Source: WHSP01 sp040905505 (GTDB taxonomy: Bacteria > Gemmatimonadota > Gemmatimonadetes > Longimicrobiales > Longimicrobiaceae). Taken from it: 64,000 nucleotides of DNA. The notes under the pieces were generated by a model. That model saw only the letters and a program-made list of their open reading frames with translations, searched no databases and was not told the origin of the DNA. Positions 58,688-64,000 of this stretch are shown here, one piece after another; the stretch's first letter is position 1, and each line of letters opens with the position of its first letter. Location: assembly GCA_040905505.1 (NCBI GenBank), contig JBBDRL010000084.1, positions 32,074 through 96,073 on the forward strand, given 5' to 3'. A program made the translations under genes and the position numbers.

Positions 58688-59671
58688 ATGAACGATATAC
58701 CACTACCCCGCCGGGAGGCACTTCGCCGACTCGTGGCGCTCGCCGCGACCGCCGCGGTACCCGCCCCCCTCGCAGGATGCCGCGATACGCCGGCACCCGA
58801 GGAGACCGAAGCGCCCGCCGCGCCGCCGGAGCCCACGCTGGAGGTGCCGGAAGCCAGCACGGAGGATCGCGCCAGGCTCCTGGGCTGGGTCGAGACGCTG
58901 CGCTCAGAGCCGGTCGGTGAGCGGTCGAGCGCTTTCCGACTGGCAGCCGCCAGAGTCGGGGAGCTGGCAATCGGAACCCCGTACGAGGGATTCACGCTCG
59001 AGGCGTACCTGCGGGCCGGCGGAAGTCCCACGCGAACGGAACCCCTCACCCTCGATCTCACGAAGTTCGACTGCGTCAGCCTCGTCGAGAGCTGCATCGC
59101 GATCGCCAGAATCGCGCGCAGCGACGAGCCGCCCACCTGGGAGGCCTTTGCGCGGGAGATGGAGCGGATGAGGTATCGAGGGGGCGATCGCGACGGCTAC
59201 GTCTCGCGGCTGCACTACTTCAGCGAGTGGCTCGCCGACAACGAGTCCCGCGGCCTCGTCGAACGGCGGGGTCGGCAGCTCGGCGGCGTCCCCGACGATC
59301 GGCCGCTCCGCTTCATGTCGGAGCATCCCGACGCTTACCCGGCCCTCTCTTCCCCGGAGGTTCTCGAAGAGATCGCCCAGACCGAGCGCGAGCTCGACGA
59401 TCTGACCCGCTGGGTCGTGCCCACCGAGCAGATCCCCCAGGCCGACCCGCAGATCCAGACGGGAGACATCCTGGCGTTCGCGACTTCGATCGCGGGTCTG
59501 GACGTGAGCCATGCCGCCTTCGCCTACCGCGATTCGAACGACGTGCTTCGTGTGCTCCACGCGCCTCTCTCGGGCGGCGTGGTGGAGATCACGGACGCGA
59601 CGCTTCCGGAGTACGTCGCCGCCATCAACCAGGCGACCGGAATTCTGGTAGCCCGGCCTCTCGACGCATAA
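58688..59671 (+). CDS. DUF1460 lipoprotein (NlpC/P60-related amidase-like)
   Basis: A 327-residue protein: twin-Arg-type signal (RREALRRLVALAATAAV) with lipobox LAGC, a Glu/Pro linker, then the DUF1460 domain with nucleophile Cys in KFDCVSLVES, the GDILAFATS segment and His in VSHAAFAY. Known members cleave N-acetylmuramoyl-L-alanine or related peptidoglycan fragments; here that is inferred from family. AAAGG precedes the ATG. Divergent from idi. Confidence 0.88.
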   Translation: MNDIPLPRREALRRLVALAATAAVPAPLAGCRDTPAPEETEAPAAPPEPTLEVPEASTEDRARLLGWVETLRSEPVGERSSAFRLAAARVGELAIGTPYEGFTLEAYLRAGGSPTRTEPLTLDLTKFDCVSLVESCIAIARIARSDEPPTWEAFAREMERMRYRGGDRDGYVSRLHYFSEWLADNESRGLVERRGRQLGGVPDDRPLRFMSEHPDAYPALSSPEVLEEIAQTERELDDLTRWVVPTEQIPQADPQIQTGDILAFATSIAGLDVSHAAFAYRDSNDVLRVLHAPLSGGVVEITDATLPEYVAAINQATGILVARPLDA

Positions 59672-59692
59672 GCGGCCCGCCTCCAGGCTCGC

Positions 59693-59698
59693 TCTAAT
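59693..59698 (+). promoter_or_regulatory. Possible -10 box of the Na/Ca exchanger gene, leaderless start
   Basis: TCTAAT (5 of 6 to TATAAT) followed by seven bases and the GTG start at 59706, with no Shine-Dalgarno. No -35 is clear. Confidence 0.35.
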
Positions 59699-59705
59699 CC
59701 AACCA

Positions 59706-60650
59706 GTGCTCTCAAACCTCCTGCTCTTTGCCATCGGGCTCGTCGGCCTCTACTTCGGGGCCGAGTGGCTCGTGGGTGGAGCGGCGCGGATCGCGGCGGG
59801 CCTGGGCGTCAGCTCCTTCGTCGTGGGGCTGACGCTCGTCTCATTCGGCACCTCCGCGCCGGAGCTGGTGGTGAGCGGGCTTGCTTCGTATCGGGGAAAC
59901 GGGTCACTGGCAATCGGGAACGTGCTGGGGTCGAACGTCGCCAACATCGCCCTGATTCTTGGCATTTCCGCCCTGATCTCGGCGATCGCCGTACATCGCA
60001 AGCTCGTCGTCCGCGACGTCCCACTCATGATCGGCTTGGCCGTGCTCGTGCCGATCTTCGGCTGGTCCGGGTCGATCTCGCGGGTCGAGGGAGGGATTCT
60101 GCTGACGATCTTCGTCGCGTACATCGCCCATCTCGCGATCGACGCGCGACGGGAATCCGCCCTCCCAGGCCTGCCCGACCAGCCCGGCGCGGCGCCTGAG
60201 ACTTCGAACCTCAAGCTGGACGCCGTCGTTGCCGTCATCGGCCTCCTCGTGCTCGCCGGCGGCGCGCAGGTTCTCGTCGTCTCGGCGATCGATATCGCCA
60301 TCGCCCTCGACGTTCCGGAGGTCGTGATCGGCCTGACGCTCGTCGCATTCGGCACGTCGCTCCCCGAACTGGCTGCCTCCGTGAGCGCCTCTCGCAGGGG
60401 AGACGGTCAGATCGTCATTGGCAACGTGGTGGGGTCCAACATCTTCAATGTGGCGTTGGTCGTCGGGATCGCGGCGCTGGTGCGCCCGCTGCCGGTCTCG
60501 GAAGCGGTTATGCGGGTAGATGCGCCGATCGTGATCGGTCTGAGCCTCATCCTGCTTCCGGTGCTACTCCGCACGCGGCGCGTATACCGCTGGGAAGGTG
60601 GGCTGCTCTGCGCCGGTTACGCAGGCTTCATCTTCTGGACGGTCCTGTGA
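59706..60650 (+). CDS. Calcium/sodium antiporter (CaCA family, YrbG type)
   Basis: A 314-residue inner-membrane protein of two inverted five-helix halves, each with an alpha-repeat: SFGTSAPELVVSGLAS plus GNVLGSNVANI, and AFGTSLPELAASVSAS plus GNVVGSNIFN. The acidic residues in both (PEL) coordinate calcium. It exports Ca2+ against Na+ or H+. The start is a GTG without an RBS. Confidence 0.94.
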   Translation: MLSNLLLFAIGLVGLYFGAEWLVGGAARIAAGLGVSSFVVGLTLVSFGTSAPELVVSGLASYRGNGSLAIGNVLGSNVANIALILGISALISAIAVHRKLVVRDVPLMIGLAVLVPIFGWSGSISRVEGGILLTIFVAYIAHLAIDARRESALPGLPDQPGAAPETSNLKLDAVVAVIGLLVLAGGAQVLVVSAIDIAIALDVPEVVIGLTLVAFGTSLPELAASVSASRRGDGQIVIGNVVGSNIFNVALVVGIAALVRPLPVSEAVMRVDAPIVIGLSLILLPVLLRTRRVYRWEGGLLCAGYAGFIFWTVL

Positions 60651-60681
60651 CCGCGCCGCGTGCGGAACGGGTATCGCCGAC

Positions 60682-60897
60682 CTACGGCTCCGTCGACTCC
60701 ACGTCGATGTCGGGGACCTCGACGACCTGCGTATCCGTGGACACGTCGACATCCGCCGGATCGACGTCGATTTCCGGCATCTCGCCGCCGGTGACGTCCA
60801 CGTCCGGTGGCGATCCGCTCTCCTCCACATCCGCGGTACAACCGGCGATGACCGCCGCCACGGCGAGTGAGAGCCAGAATGAAGTGATGCGTCGCAT
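60682..60897 (-). CDS. Small acidic lipoprotein
   Basis: 71 residues: MRRITSFWLSLAVAAVIAGC signal with lipobox IAGC, then a Val/Asp/Pro-rich mature part (DVDVTGGEMPEIDVDPADVDVS) with VDV repeats. GGGGG lies seven bases before the ATG. No domain; likely an unstructured envelope lipoprotein. The longer frame upstream is a shadow of the phosphodiesterase gene. Confidence 0.7.
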   Translation of the reverse strand: MRRITSFWLSLAVAAVIAGCTADVEESGSPPDVDVTGGEMPEIDVDPADVDVSTDTQVVEVPDIDVESTEP

Positions 60898-60993
60898 ATT
60901 TTCCCCCGTTAAATGTGTGAGACCCCGTGACTTCCGGGCAGACGGGGCGGGAGGGAGGCAACTCCTGTGCCCGATGCGGGTTGGGGTCGGTCG

Positions 60994-61704
60994 ATGACGC
61001 TTCCGCGGCAATTGATACTGGGTCATCGGGGAGCGCCACTCGAGGCCGCCGAGAACACGCTGCGATCCCTGGCTCTGGCGGTCGAGCGGGGGGCGGACGG
61101 GGTCGAGCTCGACGTGCGACGGAGCCGTGACGGCGTCCCCGTCGTCATTCATGACGATTCACTCGAACGAACCATGGGCGTCGGGAATGCGGTATCGCGT
61201 CTCGACTGGCCGGCGATTCAGCGGTTGACCGCCGCCCGTGTCCCGTCGCTCGCCCAGGTCGCGGCCTGGGCGGCTGCGAGCGGGGCATGGTTGAACGTAG
61301 AACTGAAGGCTGGGGGATTCGAGGACATCGTGATCGAGGCACTCGCGAACACCGGGGTGCTTGGTCGAACCATAATCTCGTCGTTCGACCCCTACGCCGT
61401 GCGCCGCGCGGGCGACATCGATCCGGCCGTGCGGCGATTTCTCCTCGCGCGGGCGTGGGACGCGAGCGCCGAGCGCGACCTCGAAGCGTCGGACGCCGTC
61501 GGTGTGTGCCTGGGCGTGGACGCCGCTACCGGCCCCGTCCTCGAGCACCTCAGCGCGCGGAAGCTGCCCGTCATCGTCTGGACGGTCAATGACGCCGACC
61601 GACTCCGTGAGCTTCTGGAGGGAGGCGTGGCCGGTATCATCTCTGACGACCCCGCGATGGCGGCGGGCATCCGGGCGAGGACGTCCCGAACGAATGTCGA
61701 CTGA
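60994..61704 (+). CDS. Glycerophosphodiester phosphodiesterase
   Basis: A 236-residue TIM-barrel enzyme that splits glycerophosphodiesters into glycerol-3-phosphate and alcohol. Catalytic LILGHRGAPLEAAENTL, metal Glu and Asp in GVELDVRRSRDG, VVIHDDSLERT, LNVELKA, and VWTVNDADRLRELLEGGVAGIISDDP. No signal peptide, so cytoplasmic (UgpQ-like). The start at 60994 begins directly at the domain. Confidence 0.92.
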   Translation: MTLPRQLILGHRGAPLEAAENTLRSLALAVERGADGVELDVRRSRDGVPVVIHDDSLERTMGVGNAVSRLDWPAIQRLTAARVPSLAQVAAWAAASGAWLNVELKAGGFEDIVIEALANTGVLGRTIISSFDPYAVRRAGDIDPAVRRFLLARAWDASAERDLEASDAVGVCLGVDAATGPVLEHLSARKLPVIVWTVNDADRLRELLEGGVAGIISDDPAMAAGIRARTSRTNVD

Positions 61705-61825
61705 CAGGGTGACGAGGGCATCGCAAAGCGTGGCTCACAGCTTGCCACCGGCGCGGACGCTCTACAGAGAACGACCAATTGCCGACCTCGCCGTCCCGAA
61801 CCGCACCTGGAACGGAGCTGACTGA

Positions 61826-63925
61826 ATGCTCGAGTTCGCACTCGCCATCGCATTTCTGCTGCAAGTGCCCGCCGATACGGCCTCTATCTTCGACAGTCCG
61901 GAGACGGAAGCCCTGGTCGTCCGCGCGATCGCCAACCTGGGCGAGGTGCCCTCCGACCTTCAGGATTACCGGGCACAGGTTCAGACGACGATGCAGCTGT
62001 CCATCGCGTCCGATACGCTGGGTGTGGCGGACCTCCCCGCGACGGTCGACGAACTCGTCTCGTCCGTGCGATGGGCGCGGTCGGGGCATCTCCGGCAAGA
62101 GGTAATCGGCCACCGCATGCGGGTACTCGTACCGCTGCCGTATACCCTAGCGACGATATTCGAGACACCCTGGGTGATTCCCCACCTCTACGGCATCCGC
62201 ATCTACGCGCCGCTCGGCAGCCGGGCGGCGGTGAATCCCTTCGGTGCGAGCGGCCCGCGCTACTATCAGTATCAGGCGGGCGACACGCTCAGGGTCCGTC
62301 TCCCGGACGAGCTACTCACGCTCGTCCCGATATCCATCCGGCCCAGGCACGCACCAGGGGATACGGACGAACAGCTCGTGATCGGGACGTTCTACCTCGA
62401 CGCCAGCAGGGCGGCCGTCGCCCGCGCCCGCATGGGGTTCGCTGGCCGCGAACGCCTCCTGCCGCGGTCGTTCGGCCAGGTGCAGACCTTCCTCGAGCTC
62501 GAGAACGGACTGTGGGAGGGTCGCTTCTGGCTCCCGTTCAGGCAGCGGCGCGACATCCTGTTCGAATCGAGCCTCCTCGGCGGCGCGGTCACCGCCCGGG
62601 TCGTGAATCGCTTCCTCGATCTGGACATGAACACCGGCTGGCAGCCATCCGGTGATCTGGTTCAGCTCGATTGGAACCTCGGCGACCCGGACGCCGCTTT
62701 CGCCGACTGGCGCGGCCCGATCGGCGACGAGGAGTCGGAGCTCGCGATCGGTGACTTCGCGGATCTACAGCTCGCCACCAGCGCGGGCGCCGCCTCGCCT
62801 GGGTCCGTGCGGGCTCACGTGCATTATGATCGGGGTAGTCACCTCTTCCGCTACAACAGGGTGGAAGGGGCATTCGTCGGACTCGGCGGACGGCTCATCC
62901 CTGCGGATCCCCGGCGTGATCGATGGGAGCTGTACGCGACCGGGGGATGGGCGATCTCGGAGGGTACCGCGCGAGGGGAGATCGCGTTCAAGCAGGGGAC
63001 TGCCGTCGCGCCGACCGCGACCGGCGGGCCGGATTGGGGCTTCGAAGCCGCCGCCTACCGGCGGCTCCGGGACATCCAGCCCTTCCGGCCGACCTTCATG
63101 TGGGACTGGTTCTACACGCTGCCCGCCGTCCTGTGGGGAGCGGACCCGCGCGATTACTACGACGCGACCGGGGCCGAGCTGTCGGGAATAGTACGGCAGG
63201 GACGCTGGAGCGGTCGGACGACGCTACGATTGGAGCGGCACGACTCGGTGACCGTGAATACGCAGCGATTTCTGTTCGGTACGGCAGCGGAGTTCGAGCC
63301 GCTGGCGGGAGTTCGCACGGGAGACCTCCTGGCCGTCGAGGCAGGCGGGCAGTACTCGCTGGGGCCGGGTGCCTTCGGAATCGGAAACAGCCTCCTCGCC
63401 AGGGTGGAGACCGAGGTGGGGATGGCGGATTTCTCCTACCGACGCGCCACGGGGCTCGTGAGCATCCGATACGCCCTGGGCCCGCTCACGCTCGCCGCTC
63501 GCGCCGACGGCGGACACGCCTGGGGCGCCACACCCCCGCAGAAGCTCTTCCGGTTCGGGTCCGTCGAGGGGCTACGAGGGTTCGAGCCGAACGAGTTCGG
63601 CGGCTCGACCGCGCTGCTCGGTCGCGCGCGATTCCTCATTGGCCTGCCGCCCCGATCCGCCCGCCCCCTGGCTCGCGCCGGCCTGTTCCTCGTCCCCCCG
63701 CTCCGACCCAATCTGGTGCTGCTCGGGGAGACCGGCTGGACCGATGTAACAAACGACCTTGCGGATGATCTCGCCCGACTCGGCGCCAGACCCACCGACG
63801 GCTTCCGCAGCTCGGTCGGTCTGGGCATCAGCTTCTTCGACGACGCCGTCACCGTCGAGCGCCTGCGGCCGCTCGACGAGGAGCGGGCCGCGACATGGTA
63901 TGTGGGATTGACGTATTGGTATTGA
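61826..63925 (+). CDS. Large outer-membrane protein with Omp85-like C-terminal barrel
   Basis: A 699-residue protein. A short N-terminal hydrophobic stretch (MLEFALAIAFLL) acts as signal, then about 300 residues of beta-rich domain (DUF5686-like in arrangement: DLQDYRAQVQTTMQL, GTFYLDASRAAVARARM), and a barrel of about 16 strands. Near the end FGSVEGLRGFEPNEFGGSTALLGRARFLIG has the RGF motif of the Omp85 family lid loop; it ends in YWY as barrel proteins do. No POTRA domains are visible. GGAG precedes the ATG. Function unknown. Confidence 0.82.
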   Translation: MLEFALAIAFLLQVPADTASIFDSPETEALVVRAIANLGEVPSDLQDYRAQVQTTMQLSIASDTLGVADLPATVDELVSSVRWARSGHLRQEVIGHRMRVLVPLPYTLATIFETPWVIPHLYGIRIYAPLGSRAAVNPFGASGPRYYQYQAGDTLRVRLPDELLTLVPISIRPRHAPGDTDEQLVIGTFYLDASRAAVARARMGFAGRERLLPRSFGQVQTFLELENGLWEGRFWLPFRQRRDILFESSLLGGAVTARVVNRFLDLDMNTGWQPSGDLVQLDWNLGDPDAAFADWRGPIGDEESELAIGDFADLQLATSAGAASPGSVRAHVHYDRGSHLFRYNRVEGAFVGLGGRLIPADPRRDRWELYATGGWAISEGTARGEIAFKQGTAVAPTATGGPDWGFEAAAYRRLRDIQPFRPTFMWDWFYTLPAVLWGADPRDYYDATGAELSGIVRQGRWSGRTTLRLERHDSVTVNTQRFLFGTAAEFEPLAGVRTGDLLAVEAGGQYSLGPGAFGIGNSLLARVETEVGMADFSYRRATGLVSIRYALGPLTLAARADGGHAWGATPPQKLFRFGSVEGLRGFEPNEFGGSTALLGRARFLIGLPPRSARPLARAGLFLVPPLRPNLVLLGETGWTDVTNDLADDLARLGARPTDGFRSSVGLGISFFDDAVTVERLRPLDEERAATWYVGLTYWY

Positions 63926-63930
63926 ACGAA

Positions 63931-63958
63931 GCTATCGGCTATCGGCTATCAGCTATCA
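63931..63958 (+). repeat. Heptad tandem repeat, units GCTATCG/GCTATCA (element D, one arm)
   Basis: Four units in register: GCTATCG, GCTATCG, GCTATCA and GCTATCA, starting 5 bp after the stop of the outer-membrane gene. An inverse arm, if there is one, lies beyond the window. Confidence 0.85.
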
Positions 63959-64000
63959 GCTCGACCGCCCGGCAAGATGACAGAGGATGTTTCGCCGAGA

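Overview
The window is high-GC, densely coded DNA with no rRNA, tRNA, CRISPR array, phage or insertion sequence that I can recognise. The gene content points to a Gram-negative, didermic, probably aerobic bacterium. It has TonB-dependent and other beta-barrel outer-membrane proteins, many lipoproteins, a bacterial ceramide (sphingolipid) gene set, type II NADH dehydrogenase and an Mrp-type antiporter. This mix and the codon bias are most like Gemmatimonadota, which is an inference, not a measurement. A run of exactly 100 N at 16116-16215, flanked by an identical 55-bp sequence, shows that this is a scaffold, probably metagenomic, joined at an assembly k-mer overlap.

Layout. 1-4.6 kb: a truncated hypothetical, a CDF metal transporter divergent from a cysteine-bearing MarR regulator, and a TlpA/lipoprotein pair. 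4.6-10.5 kb: a large M16 protease lipoprotein and a PAS-GGDEF-EAL c-di-GMP enzyme. 10.7-16 kb: envelope proteins (beta-barrel, DUF192, TonB receptor), a CDGSH protein, an alkyltransferase-like protein and a hypothetical. 16.3-17.7 kb: a tyrosine operon (chorismate mutase, prephenate dehydrogenase) behind what looks like a leaderless leader peptide with tyrosine codons, an antiterminator and a strong terminator. 17.8-24 kb: a ceramide/glycolipid cluster (SDR reductase, serine palmitoyltransferase, GNAT-type N-acyltransferase, glycosyltransferase, flippase-like protein). 24-31.9 kb: ECF sigma factor, NDH-2 followed by overlapping hydrolases, a membrane protein/winged-helix pair, uppS and gluQ. 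32-40.5 kb: FAD/Fe-S dehydrogenase, glycosyltransferase, FkbM methyltransferase and peptidoglycan peptidases. 40.8-45.5 kb: floA, nfeD and rhlE. 46.4-53.8 kb: a ten-gene Mrp-like antiporter operon with three large NuoL/M/N-type subunits. 53.9-64 kb: an atypical receiver protein, PhzF, PlsC, a split XdhC pair with a MocA-like transferase, idi, DUF1460, a Na/Ca exchanger, a GDPD and an Omp85-like barrel.

Three signals cut across the genes. First, the tyrosine operon appears to be controlled by ribosome-mediated attenuation. Second, several intergenic spacers carry tandem heptanucleotide repeats, with a different 7-mer at each site. At two sites they are arranged as inverted arms around a core, and one series appears to have run into the 3' end of nfeD. 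Third, several start codons lie 7-8 nt after a promoter -10 box with no Shine-Dalgarno sequence, suggesting leaderless transcripts.
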